Assembly (NCBI RefSeq): GCF_000262755.1
Contig: NZ_AFEU01000002.1
Location: 620,001-684,000, forward strand
Length of the DNA stretch: 64,000 nt
From: Bacillus methanolicus PB1
Lineage (GTDB): Bacteria; Bacillota; Bacilli; Bacillales; Cytobacillaceae
Direction: 5' to 3'
The notes under the pieces were generated by a model. The model had not been told where the DNA came from and made no database searches. It was given only the letters and a program-made list of their open reading frames with translations. The translations under genes and the position numbers were made by a program. Shown here piece after piece: positions 26,157-34,702 of this stretch (position 1 is the stretch's first letter; every line of letters begins with the position of its first letter).

Positions 26157-26206
26157 TTTACATCTATCTTCAATATTCTTAACACTATATTGATATTTTT
26201 TATAAG
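26157..26206 (+). promoter_or_regulatory. Pho-box-like repeats and promoter
   Basis: Hexamers TTTACA (26157), CTTCAA (26168), TTAACA (26179) and TTGATA (26190) are spaced exactly 11 bp, as in Bacillus PhoP sites (consensus TT(A/C/T)ACA). TATAAG at 26201 is a good -10. The gene controlled encodes a phosphatase, which supports phosphate regulation. Confidence 0.65.
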
Positions 26207-26235
26207 TGAAAGAGCAGGGAGAAGGAGTGGAGAAA

Positions 26236-29200
26236 ATGTTGAAATTCATGAGGTATGCCTGCAAAAAGTTTATGGCTGGACTGCTTGCATTCCTGCTGGT
26301 TTTTTTGAATGTCGGAAATAATTTCGTGATATCAGAAGCCAGAGCACAATCAGACATTTCTTTGACAAATGGAGATATTCAAAAGCAGTCTACGGTTAAT
26401 ATTGCACCGGGTGTGCAGCAGACGAAGTTGCTGGTCAGCACGAAAAAAGGACCTTTAAAGATTTATAACATGAATATTGATCCTGCAAATCAATATGTAG
26501 AATTTGAAGCAGGTCTGCCAAATGGCAAACTTGCCGGTTTTCAAACGGTAAGAAAGCAAGCTGAGTTGATCAGTCGGCCTGGTTATGAAGTAGTGGGGGG
26601 CATTAACGCCGACTTTTTTAACACATCAAACGGAATTCCTATTGAAGCTGTTGTTCACGATGGAAAAGTCATTCGAAGCAATAGCAACCGGAGTATCGTT
26701 GGGATTTTAAAAAGCGGCGAAGTGAAGATCGGGCAGCTTCGTATGCAGATCCAAATGGAAGTGACTCCACTAGCTAAGCCCGAAGTTTCAAGAAATACTG
26801 CACAGCAAACTTTTGCCATTAACGGCATTAACAGAGAGCGAGATGTAAACGGCATTATATTATTTACGCCTGATTATGACACATCTACATATACAAATAA
26901 TCTTGGTACGGAAGTGATTTTAGAGGGAATCAGTGGTTTTCTGAAACCTCAGGGGGAAATTACAGCAAAGGTAAAAGAAGTTTTGACAGATCGAGGGAAT
27001 AATAAGCTTGAAGAAGGGCAGATGGTACTATCAGGGGCCGGCAGCGGAAAAGAAGTTTTAGATCAACTGGCGCCCGGAGATCAAATTACCTTTCGGACAA
27101 CGGTTAATGCTCCGTGGGATCAGCTTGAAGAAGCCGTAGGAGGATACCATCTTCTTGTTCAAAATGGACAGCCGGCCGTTTTTTCAGACCCTTACCCTCA
27201 TCCGCGGACAGGAGTGGGAATTAAAGCGGACGGGTCGGTCTTTTTTACGGTAATTGACGGCAGACAGCCGGGTGTAAGTGAAGGCGTAACATTGACAGAG
27301 CTTGGCCAAATTATGAAAGATATGGGCGCAGTTGAAGCGATTAACCTGGATGGAGGAGGTTCGTCCACATTTGTGGCCCGCCAGCCGGGAGATTCGAATT
27401 TGAGTGTCGTAAATGTTCCATCAGATGGAAGCGAGCGCAATGTTTCCAATTCACTGCTGGTCGTGAGTACTGCCCCGAAAGGTGACTTAACTCATTTGAC
27501 AGTTCTTCCTGAAGAAACGTCTATTTTTGCCGGTAGTCATACGACCTTCCAGGTAAAAGGCCAGGACCAATATTTTAACCCTTCGGAAATTATAGGTAAT
27601 ATCACCTGGTCAGTCGATAATGGACTTGGACAATTTGATGAAGCTGGCGTCTTTACAGCAGGAAATGCAGCTGCCTCCGGTAAAGTAACGGCTTCGGTAA
27701 ACAACATTCAAGCTAGCACAAATGTGAAAGTAGTCGATAAACTGGACAGCCTTTCGATTTATCCGACCCAGCTTGCACTTGGTCAGGGAGAAACAGCCAA
27801 AATTCGAGCAGCGGTTTATGTGGACGGACAGCCAGTTATAGTTGATGAAGATGCTTTTTCGTATAGTGTTGAAGGGAACATTGGTACGATCGACGAAAAA
27901 GGAAATTTTCAGGCTGCTGCAGGCATTGCTTCCGGTAAAATAAAGGTTTCTATTGGGGGACTTGTTGGGGAAATAAAAGTCGACGTCGGCAAACCGCCGC
28001 TTATCCTTGAGGATTTCGAGGATGGAATTACCGGCTGGAATAAATCCGGTGCTCGCTTTAATAGCGTGAATATTAGTGAGGCATCCGAACCGGAGCCCGT
28101 CCGTTTTGGTGAAAAATCTTTGCGGATTGATTATGATTTCACAGGCCAAAAAGGAACTTCCGGGGCTTATGCATGGCCGGTCGAAGATATCGTATTGGAA
28201 GGTTATCCAGATAAAATCGGTATGTGGTTTTACGGAGCGAACGACGGCCACTGGATTCGCGCCCAAATGAAGGATGGAAATGGCGCGGCCTTTCCGATTG
28301 ATTTTACGGATCAAACAACGGGTGTTGATTGGGAAGGCTGGAAATACATTGAGGCAGATATTCCAAAAGGAAAGCCAACACCATTAAAGTTAGATCTTGC
28401 TGTTCGGATTATGGAAACAAGTGATGCGAATAAGAATGCCGCCACTGTTTATGTAGACAATATTCGGGCTGTGTACGGAAAAACCAATGATGATTTAATC
28501 AATCCGACGCTAACGGATGCTTTTCCTGCAGATGGCAGCACGACACCCGCCTCCCAGCCGACAATCAGCGTAATGGCAAAAGATAACGATGGCGGTACAG
28601 GAATTGATCCATCTAAAACAAGGATGAAACTTGACGGTGAAGTCGTAACACATACGTATGATAAATCAACCGGAAAAATAAGCTATCAGCCTGATTCTTT
28701 CCTTTCAGGTGGATTCCATACCGTTTCAGTTCTCGTAAAAGATGGTTTTGAAAACCCGGCAGAAATGACATGGAGTTTCTTTATTTCAGCCGGTTCGCAG
28801 TTTTTACTTGAAGGGCCTAAGCAAGTTTATGCAGGAGAAGACTTTGATTTTCATCTTAAAATAAAGGGCTTAAAAGAGCTAAGCAAAGCACGGGCAATAC
28901 TAAAGTTTGATCCAAACGTTATTCAGGTCATCGACCAGGATTCTAAAACAGAAGGTGTTCAAGTCAAGATCGGAACAAATTTGAAACCTGAAAATATCGA
29001 GACTTTAACCGTTAACAACGAAAAAGGGGAAATTACTTTAAATGCAGAAAAATTGGAAGAAAACACAGGTCTTCAAGCAACGGATACACTTATTACGGTT
29101 CCATTTAATATAAGGAAAACCGCTGTTGAGGACGTAAAGATCGAACTTCAGGGAGGGGAATTTACGTATATTCGCGGCGATGTAAAAAAATCCTTTCACC

Positions 29201-30954
29201 AGCCCTATGAAGCAAATATTCAATATAAATATTCTTTGGATATAAGTGGAGTTTCCGTTGGCTCCATTAGCAAAGTTAAAGTAATGGATGAATCCGGAAA
29301 ATCGGTCAAGGATGCGGAAATTTATCTTCTTGCTCCTGAAACGTTAACGAAATATGCAAAAGTGACTGGCGATTCGCTGAAAGTCTATAAGAGTGCTGAT
29401 CAAACATCAGCCGTTCTTACTGAACTTGCAAAAGATCAGAAGGTGTTTGTTGCTTCTGAATCAGCTGAATATACGGAAATTTATTTATCAAATGGACAAA
29501 AAGGGTATGTTGTGAAAGACCAACTCGAAATATCAGATCTCCCAAAACCGCTTGGAGCTACAAATAAAAAAGGGGAGTTATCAACTGATTTACTAACTTT
29601 GGCGGAACTGCCGTTTGTTCTTCAAGCAGAGAAAGATGGGCAAGTAAGCAGGGTAAAAGAATTCACGGTCGTACCGCAAATAGGCGGGAAAGCGCCGGAG
29701 CATATTAAATTGTCTTGGAAACTGAACTCAAAAACGACGCAAAGCATTACTTGGAGAACCAATCCCGGCGTTTCAGGAACGGTCGTTCAGTATGCACCGA
29801 CAGAACAGTTTACCGATTTTAATGCCAAAAATGTTAAGGAAGCAAAAGGAGCGAGCAGGCTGTTAACAGACAAAGCAGGAGAGATGAGAATTCACGAAAT
29901 CACACTTGATCATCTAAAGCCGGATACTTCTTATACGTATCGGGTCGGTGATGGAACGGAAGAGGGATGGTCAAAGGCTTACACGTTTAAAACGGAACCG
30001 AAAAAACCAGAATCATTCACATTCTTTTTTACAACGGACTCCCAAGCAAGCGACCTGAATGGAAACAAAATTTACGGCAAACTTTTAACAAAAGCCTTAG
30101 AATTATATCCGAATGCCCGCTTTGTTCTTCACGGCGGAGACATCGTTGATGACGCAGCAAAAATGGACCAATGGGAAAATTTCTTTGATTCTATAGAAGT
30201 AGTGACTCCTAAGATACCTCTACAACCTGTGCTTGGAAATCACGATGTCTACGGGGAAGGTGAAAATATCTTTAAATCGTTCTTCCAAAATCCGGAGAAC
30301 GGACCTGCCGGAGAAGAAGAATGGGTTTATTCCTTTGATTATGGCAATGTTCATTTTGCGATGCTGAACTCAGAAGGCGGATCTGACTCCATGAAAGCTC
30401 AGGCAGAATGGCTGCGAAAGGATATGAAAAAATCGAAGAAACCGTGGAAAATCGTAATGTTCCACCGGGCACCTTATCACAGCAATCCGCTCCGCGGCGT
30501 GGATGCCACACGATCTATTTTCGCACCGGTTATTGAAGAGCTGGATATTGACTTAGCTTTAGTTGGACATGACCATGCTTATGCGAGAACATTTGCGATG
30601 AAAGGCGGACAGGCAGCAGAACCTGGTAAAGGCACCGTTTATGTCATCGGCGGTTCATCGGGTCCGAAATTTTATCCTGAGGAAAAATATGATTATTTTG
30701 AATTCTTGTATGGAGAAGATAAGCAAGTATTCACGGCTGTTCATGTAGAAAATGACAAATTGGTTGTCGAATCAAGGACGATTGACGGTGAGGTTATCGA
30801 TGCTTTTGAACTTCTAAAAAAGGATCGCAAGGCACCTGCACCTGGAGAAAATAAGGACGAAAACGAAGAAAATCCAGGTAAGGATACAAAAAATGCGGTT
30901 GGAAATGGAGAAAATGAAAAAAATCGGGGTGAGGAAACAAAGGAAAATTTATAG
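26236..30954 (+). CDS. giant secreted phosphodiester glycosidase and phosphatase
   Basis: The ATG at 26236 (MLKFMRYACK) is 8 bases after AAGGAG; the protein has 1572 residues. A signal peptide ends near SEARAQS. An NAGPA-type phosphodiester glycosidase domain covers about 60-400 (GGINADFFNTSNGIP, NLDGGGSSTFVARQPG, RNVSNSLLVV). Two Ig/BIG2-like modules follow, then a galactose-binding-like beta domain from about 589 (LEDFEDGITGW), an Ig module, a cohesin-like domain (about 854-995, AGEDFDFHLKIKG), an SH3 module (about 1038-1101), a purple-acid-phosphatase N-domain (1153-1255) and a metallophosphatase (1260-1470: GGDIVDD, GNHDVYG, GHDHAYAR). The acidic tail has no LPXTG or SLH. It probably frees phosphate and sugar from wall or extracellular phosphodiesters. 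Confidence 0.82.
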   Translation: MLKFMRYACKKFMAGLLAFLLVFLNVGNNFVISEARAQSDISLTNGDIQKQSTVNIAPGVQQTKLLVSTKKGPLKIYNMNIDPANQYVEFEAGLPNGKLAGFQTVRKQAELISRPGYEVVGGINADFFNTSNGIPIEAVVHDGKVIRSNSNRSIVGILKSGEVKIGQLRMQIQMEVTPLAKPEVSRNTAQQTFAINGINRERDVNGIILFTPDYDTSTYTNNLGTEVILEGISGFLKPQGEITAKVKEVLTDRGNNKLEEGQMVLSGAGSGKEVLDQLAPGDQITFRTTVNAPWDQLEEAVGGYHLLVQNGQPAVFSDPYPHPRTGVGIKADGSVFFTVIDGRQPGVSEGVTLTELGQIMKDMGAVEAINLDGGGSSTFVARQPGDSNLSVVNVPSDGSERNVSNSLLVVSTAPKGDLTHLTVLPEETSIFAGSHTTFQVKGQDQYFNPSEIIGNITWSVDNGLGQFDEAGVFTAGNAAASGKVTASVNNIQASTNVKVVDKLDSLSIYPTQLALGQGETAKIRAAVYVDGQPVIVDEDAFSYSVEGNIGTIDEKGNFQAAAGIASGKIKVSIGGLVGEIKVDVGKPPLILEDFEDGITGWNKSGARFNSVNISEASEPEPVRFGEKSLRIDYDFTGQKGTSGAYAWPVEDIVLEGYPDKIGMWFYGANDGHWIRAQMKDGNGAAFPIDFTDQTTGVDWEGWKYIEADIPKGKPTPLKLDLAVRIMETSDANKNAATVYVDNIRAVYGKTNDDLINPTLTDAFPADGSTTPASQPTISVMAKDNDGGTGIDPSKTRMKLDGEVVTHTYDKSTGKISYQPDSFLSGGFHTVSVLVKDGFENPAEMTWSFFISAGSQFLLEGPKQVYAGEDFDFHLKIKGLKELSKARAILKFDPNVIQVIDQDSKTEGVQVKIGTNLKPENIETLTVNNEKGEITLNAEKLEENTGLQATDTLITVPFNIRKTAVEDVKIELQGGEFTYIRGDVKKSFHQPYEANIQYKYSLDISGVSVGSISKVKVMDESGKSVKDAEIYLLAPETLTKYAKVTGDSLKVYKSADQTSAVLTELAKDQKVFVASESAEYTEIYLSNGQKGYVVKDQLEISDLPKPLGATNKKGELSTDLLTLAELPFVLQAEKDGQVSRVKEFTVVPQIGGKAPEHIKLSWKLNSKTTQSITWRTNPGVSGTVVQYAPTEQFTDFNAKNVKEAKGASRLLTDKAGEMRIHEITLDHLKPDTSYTYRVGDGTEEGWSKAYTFKTEPKKPESFTFFFTTDSQASDLNGNKIYGKLLTKALELYPNARFVLHGGDIVDDAAKMDQWENFFDSIEVVTPKIPLQPVLGNHDVYGEGENIFKSFFQNPENGPAGEEEWVYSFDYGNVHFAMLNSEGGSDSMKAQAEWLRKDMKKSKKPWKIVMFHRAPYHSNPLRGVDATRSIFAPVIEELDIDLALVGHDHAYARTFAMKGGQAAEPGKGTVYVIGGSSGPKFYPEEKYDYFEFLYGEDKQVFTAVHVENDKLVVESRTIDGEVIDAFELLKKDRKAPAPGENKDENEENPGKDTKNAVGNGENEKNRGEETKENL

Positions 30955-30991
30955 AAAAAGGCTATGTTTTAACGTCGGAGCGAAGGGCCAG

Positions 30992-31028
30992 ATGAGGCTG
31001 TCCCAAAAGTAGAACTTTTGGGCGGCTT
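30992..31028 (+). terminator. strong intrinsic terminator
   Basis: GCTGTCCCAAAAGT pairs with ACTTTTGGGCGGC and is followed by seven T's. It ends the phosphatase gene and belongs to the GAGGCTGTC repeat family. Confidence 0.85.
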
Positions 31029-31071
31029 TTTTTATATAAAATTATTAAACTATATAAATTAATGTAAGGTT

Positions 31072-31125
31072 ATGAGCCTTCATTTCGAAAAATGAGCCGT
31101 CGTTTGCATTTATAAGCTTCTAGAG
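31072..31125 (+). repeat. ATGAGCC repeat, 3 units
   Basis: ATGAGCC units start at 31072 and 31092, and a degenerate ATAAGCT at 31112. A GGGGCCAGGCCC repeat follows at 31131. The rest up to 31200 is AT-rich and empty. Confidence 0.65.
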
Positions 31126-31209
31126 GAGGGGCCAGGCCCTTTACATTTTATTAATGTTATATTTTCTAACACAAAAATTCAAAAAATAATATAATTTTAG
31201 ATTTCAGTC

Positions 31210-31276
31210 TTGTCTAATCGGGAAAATAATGTATAATGTTAATAAATATTACATATATACGTTATGTAATATTACA
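31210..31276 (+). promoter_or_regulatory. urea operon promoter with two GlnR/TnrA-type sites
   Basis: TTGTCT (31210) and TATAAT (31232), 16 bp apart, form a promoter. TGTTAATAAATATTACA (31237-31253) fits the TnrA/GlnR consensus TGTNA-N7-TNACA exactly, and CGTTATGTAATATTACA (31260-31276) fits with one mismatch. Both lie at or just after the expected start of transcription, which suggests repression by GlnR (or TnrA) rather than activation, as for Bacillus subtilis ureABC. Confidence 0.7.
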
Positions 31277-31299
31277 TAAGAGAAAGGAGGAAAGAAAAA

Positions 31300-31352
31300 A
31301 AGCTTCTCACGGCCATGAGAAGCTTTCGCAAAGCCAGGCATCATATGTCCGA
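31300..31352 (+). promoter_or_regulatory. structured leader of the urea operon
   Basis: AAAGCTTCTCA pairs with TGAGAAGCTTT (11 bp, 6-base loop; about 31299-31326), and CAGGCAT pairs with ATGCCTG (about 31336-31364). No T-tract follows either. A strong AAAGGAGG stands just upstream at 31283 without a nearby start codon. Confidence 0.55.
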
Positions 31353-31398
31353 TGGAATGCCTGAATCTGATTATATCAAAATAATTAGAATCTTGTAA
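31315..31398 (+). CDS. possible 27-codon leader peptide before urtA
   Basis: An ATG inside the first leader hairpin opens a 27-codon frame ([10 protein letters not shown] at the start, IKIIRIL at the end). Its TAA is the first part of the TAAGGAG ribosome binding site of urtA. The AAAGGAGG at 31283 is 24 bases from this ATG but would be brought closer if the hairpin forms. Such an arrangement would allow translational coupling. It could equally be a chance frame. Confidence 0.35.
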   Translation: MRSFRKARHHMSDGMPESDYIKIIRIL

Positions 31399-31409
31399 GG
31401 AGTGTTTAC

Positions 31410-32666
31410 ATGAGGAGACTGGAATGGAAAACTTTTAAACTATTATTCTTGCTTTTATGCGGGCTTGTGCTTGCATTAAGCGGATGTGCAGCATCGTCTG
31501 CAGTCGATGACGCGAAGGAAAAGAAAAAAGAAACAAGTACATCGGAAACGGGCGACACAATTAAAGTCGGGATTCTTCATTCATTGAGCGGCACGATGGC
31601 CATTAGCGAGGTATCGTTGCGTGATGCAGAATTAATGGCAATTGAAGAGATTAATGAATCTGGCGGTCTGTTGGGGAAAAAAATTGAACCGGTGATTGAG
31701 GATGGTGCGTCAGATTGGCCGACATTTGCAGAAAAGGCGAAAAAACTCTTGCAGAAAGACAAAGTGGCAACGATTTTTGGAGGATGGACATCGGCAAGCC
31801 GAAAAGCCATGCTTCCTGTCGTAGAGCAAAATAATGGTCTGCTTTGGTACCCTGTACAGTACGAAGGAATGGAGCAATCACCAAATATTTTTTATACAGG
31901 TGCTACAACCAACCAGCAAATCGTCCCGGCGGTAAGTTGGCTTCTGGAAAACAAAGGAAAGAAATTTTTCTTGCTTGGCTCGGATTATGTGTTTCCGCGC
32001 ACAGCAAATAAAATTATTAAAGCTCAATTAAAGGCAGAAGGCGGACAGTTGGCAGGCGAAGAGTACACACCGCTTGGCCATACGGATTACAGCACGATTA
32101 TCAGCAAAATTAAAGAAGTGAAGCCGGATGTTGTGTTTAATACATTAAACGGAGACAGCAATGTCGCTTTCTTTAAGCAATTAAAAGATGCGGGGATTAC
32201 GGCAAAAGATTTAACGGTTATGTCTGTCAGCATTGCAGAAGAAGAAATTCGCGGTATTGGCGGCGATGTATTGGCCGGCCATCTTGCCGTGTGGAATTAT
32301 TTCCAGACTACGGATACACCGGAAAATAAAGTGTTTGTCGAAAAATATAAAAAGAAATACGGGAATGATCGAGTCACTGACGACCCGATTGAAGCAGCAT
32401 ATTTTGCCGTACATTTATGGGCGGAAGCAGTGAAGAAAGCAGGTTCGTTTGATGTCGATGAGGTGAAAAAAGCGGCGGATGGCATTGAGTATAAAGCGCC
32501 TGGCGGAACGGTGAAAATTGATGGAGAAACGCAGCATACATGGAAGATTGTGAGAATAGGAGAAATCCAGCCGGATGGACAGTTTAAGGAGCTATGGAAT
32601 TCCGGAAAGGCGGTCAAGCCGGATCCTTACTTAAAAAGCTATCCATGGGCGAAAGATTTAAATTAA
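31410..32666 (+). CDS. urtA: urea ABC transporter, substrate-binding lipoprotein
   Basis: The 418-residue protein has a lipoprotein signal with lipobox LALSGC (Cys at about 26) and a periplasmic-type binding fold of the amide/branched-chain family: [51 protein letters not shown], and [13 protein letters not shown]. These are hallmark segments of UrtA, which binds urea or short amides at the cell surface. It is the first gene of the urt-ure operon, with TAAGGAG 7 bases before the ATG. The GlnR/TnrA-type sites upstream suggest use under nitrogen limitation. Confidence 0.93.
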   Translation: MRRLEWKTFKLLFLLLCGLVLALSGCAASSAVDDAKEKKKETSTSETGDTIKVGILHSLSGTMAISEVSLRDAELMAIEEINESGGLLGKKIEPVIEDGASDWPTFAEKAKKLLQKDKVATIFGGWTSASRKAMLPVVEQNNGLLWYPVQYEGMEQSPNIFYTGATTNQQIVPAVSWLLENKGKKFFLLGSDYVFPRTANKIIKAQLKAEGGQLAGEEYTPLGHTDYSTIISKIKEVKPDVVFNTLNGDSNVAFFKQLKDAGITAKDLTVMSVSIAEEEIRGIGGDVLAGHLAVWNYFQTTDTPENKVFVEKYKKKYGNDRVTDDPIEAAYFAVHLWAEAVKKAGSFDVDEVKKAADGIEYKAPGGTVKIDGETQHTWKIVRIGEIQPDGQFKELWNSGKAVKPDPYLKSYPWAKDLN

Positions 32667-32684
32667 ATGAAAAACATCAGTTGT

Positions 32685-32708
32685 GGAAAGGAGTTCAGGC
32701 TCCTTTCC
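32685..32708 (+). promoter_or_regulatory. intercistronic hairpin between urtA and urtB
   Basis: GGAAAGGAG and CTCCTTTCC form a perfect 9-bp stem with a 6-base loop just after the urtA stop. No T-run follows, so it is more likely an RNA-stability or partial-termination element that keeps the binding protein in excess over the membrane parts. Confidence 0.7.
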
Positions 32709-32733
32709 ATTTCCGGGAAAGGAGGAGGCTTTC

Positions 32734-33633
32734 TTGTCCGTAGTTATTACACAAATATTTAACGGATTGAGCTTAGGTTCGATTTTGCTTTTTGTTGCAA
32801 TAGGGCTGGCGATTACCTTTGGGCTGATGGGTGTCATCAACATGGCGCATGGTGAGTTGATCATGGCGGGAGCGTACATGACGTACGTCGTTCAACAAAT
32901 ATTTGCCAAGTATGCGCCGCAATCCATGGAATATTATTTCTTCGCCGCCATTCCTGTTGCCTTTTTTGTTTCGGCACTCCTTGGCTGGGGATTGGAAAAA
33001 ACATTAATCCGGCACTTATACCATCGGCCGTTGGATAGTTTATTGGCGACATGGGGAGTCAGCTTGATTTTGCAGCAAATCGCACGGTCGATTTTTGGTG
33101 CGCCAAATGTAGCGGTGCTTCCTCCAGGATGGTTGGATGGAGGAATTCACGTGGCGGGAATGGTCTTTCCTTACAAACGGCTGTTTATTTTCGCATTTGT
33201 CATCCTGTCCATTTTTGTTCTTTATATTTATTTAAACAAAACGCCGGCCGGCCGGAGAATGAGAGCGGTCACGTTAAACCGGGATATGGCTTCTTGCCTT
33301 GGGATTTCCACTCGAAAAGTCGATGCATATGCTTTTGCCATCGGTTCCGGCTTTGCCGGTTTGGCGGGCTGTGCGTTGACGCTGCTCGGTCCGATTGGTC
33401 CAACGATTGGAACGTATTATATTGTCGATGCGTTCATGGTTGTCATTTTAGGAGGGATAGGAAAACTGATCGGTACGGTGTTGGGAGCGTTTGGAATCGG
33501 AATAGTTAGTACGTTGATGGAGTATTCGACAAGTGCGACGATGGCAAAAGTAATTATTTTTGCACTTATTATCGCCTTTTTGCAATGGAAGCCTTCGGGG
33601 CTTGTCAGTGTAAGAACAAGATCACTTGATTAA
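32734..33633 (+). CDS. urtB: urea ABC transporter permease UrtB
   Basis: TTG at 32734 follows GGAAAGGAGGAGG; earlier in-frame codons fall in the hairpin. The 299-residue integral membrane protein is of the LivH type, with GLSLGSILLFVAIGLAITFGL, INMAHGELIMAGAY, and the characteristic FAIGSGFAGLAGC and GGIGKLIGTVLGA loops. It forms half of the urea channel with UrtC. Hydrophobic segments cover nearly the whole length. Next gene follows within 13 bp. Confidence 0.92.
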   Translation: MSVVITQIFNGLSLGSILLFVAIGLAITFGLMGVINMAHGELIMAGAYMTYVVQQIFAKYAPQSMEYYFFAAIPVAFFVSALLGWGLEKTLIRHLYHRPLDSLLATWGVSLILQQIARSIFGAPNVAVLPPGWLDGGIHVAGMVFPYKRLFIFAFVILSIFVLYIYLNKTPAGRRMRAVTLNRDMASCLGISTRKVDAYAFAIGSGFAGLAGCALTLLGPIGPTIGTYYIVDAFMVVILGGIGKLIGTVLGAFGIGIVSTLMEYSTSATMAKVIIFALIIAFLQWKPSGLVSVRTRSLD

Positions 33634-33646
33634 GGGGGTGTCAAAG

Positions 33647-34702
33647 TTGATAAAAAAAGGCTGGCTTTATTGGCTGTTTTTTCTTGCTTTGTTTGCAGCA
33701 CCGTTTTATTTAACCGAATTTCGCTTATCGCTGCTTGGAAAATTTCTCTGCTTTGCCATGATTGCGATAGGGATTTCTTTGATTTGGGGCTATACAGGGA
33801 TTTTAAGTTTAGGCCATGGTGTGTACTTTGGTTTAGGTGCTTACTGTATGGCCATGTATTTAAAATTAGAGTCTTCGCATGGGCGGCTGCCTGATTTCAT
33901 GGAGTGGAGCGGTGCAGCGCAGCTTCCATGGTTTTGGAAACCGTTTGAACATCCTCTTTTCGCTATTTCTTCAGCCATTATCATCCCGGTGCTGCTGGCA
34001 GCATTTCTGAGTTATTTTACGTTTAAAAATCGGATTAAAGGCGTCTATTTTTCTTTAATATCACAAGCTGTTGTTGTTGTGTTTGTTACATTGTTCATCG
34101 GAAAGCAGGAATGGACGGGAGGAACGAATGGATTAACGAATTTTTCCACTGTTTTCGGTTTTTCTTTATCTTCTCCTCTGACACAAATTATTCTTTACAT
34201 GTTAACCGTTGTATTGCTTTTATTCATTTTCCTTTTCTCCCGTTGGTTGACGATGAGCCGGTTCGGCCGCGTGCTTGTCGCCATTCGGGATAGTGAAAAC
34301 AGGGTCCGCTTTTTAGGTTTTAATCCAACAACGTACAAGGTGTTTGTCTATAGTCTTTCCGCGGCTTTTGCTGCGCTGGCGGGCGTCATGTTTGTTTTGC
34401 AAGTGGGACTTATTTCTCCGGCTATGATGGGAATTATTCCATCGATTGAAATGGTGTTATGGGTTGCCGTCGGAGGAAGGAGTTCGTTAATTGGGGCTGT
34501 TATAGGAGCTGTTGCCGTGAACAGTGCGAAAAGCTTTTTCAGCGAAAATTATCCTGATATATGGCTGCTGTTTTTAGGAGGATTATTTATCGGTATGGTC
34601 ATGTTTTTGCCGAACGGACTTGCAGGTGTATATCAGTCTATTAGGCAAAGAAAAGAACAAAGGGAGAGAAGAACATATGAAGCCGGTTCTCATGTGTCGT
34701 GA
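33647..34702 (+). CDS. urtC: urea ABC transporter permease UrtC
   Basis: TTG at 33647 is preceded by AAGGGGGTGTCAAAG. The 351-residue LivM-type permease has GYTGILSLGHGVYFGLGAY, the permease family motif at the first membrane hairpin. Later segments include LVAIRDSENRVRFLGF and FVYSLSAAFAALAGVMF, the ATPase-contact loop. The product has about eight to ten hydrophobic segments. It overlaps urtD by 26 bp, so the two are translationally coupled. Confidence 0.92.
   Translation: MIKKGWLYWLFFLALFAAPFYLTEFRLSLLGKFLCFAMIAIGISLIWGYTGILSLGHGVYFGLGAYCMAMYLKLESSHGRLPDFMEWSGAAQLPWFWKPFEHPLFAISSAIIIPVLLAAFLSYFTFKNRIKGVYFSLISQAVVVVFVTLFIGKQEWTGGTNGLTNFSTVFGFSLSSPLTQIILYMLTVVLLLFIFLFSRWLTMSRFGRVLVAIRDSENRVRFLGFNPTTYKVFVYSLSAAFAALAGVMFVLQVGLISPAMMGIIPSIEMVLWVAVGGRSSLIGAVIGAVAVNSAKSFFSENYPDIWLLFLGGLFIGMVMFLPNGLAGVYQSIRQRKEQRERRTYEAGSHVS

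Larger units (their letters stand above)
25764..26235. other. intergenic region with a short ATGAGCC array and a Pho-like promoter
   Basis: The stretch holds a four-unit ATGAGCC array at 25868-25947 and AT-rich filler; the Pho-like repeats at 26157-26195 drive the next gene. No open frame is supported. Confidence 0.6.

Noticed and set aside
27610-28314. 234-codon minus-strand frame
   Set aside because: It is antisense to the giant phosphatase, has no ribosome binding site and no family-like motif.
31299-31326. Intrinsic terminator in the urtA leader
   Set aside because: The stem is strong but no T-run follows; it is reported as a leader hairpin instead.
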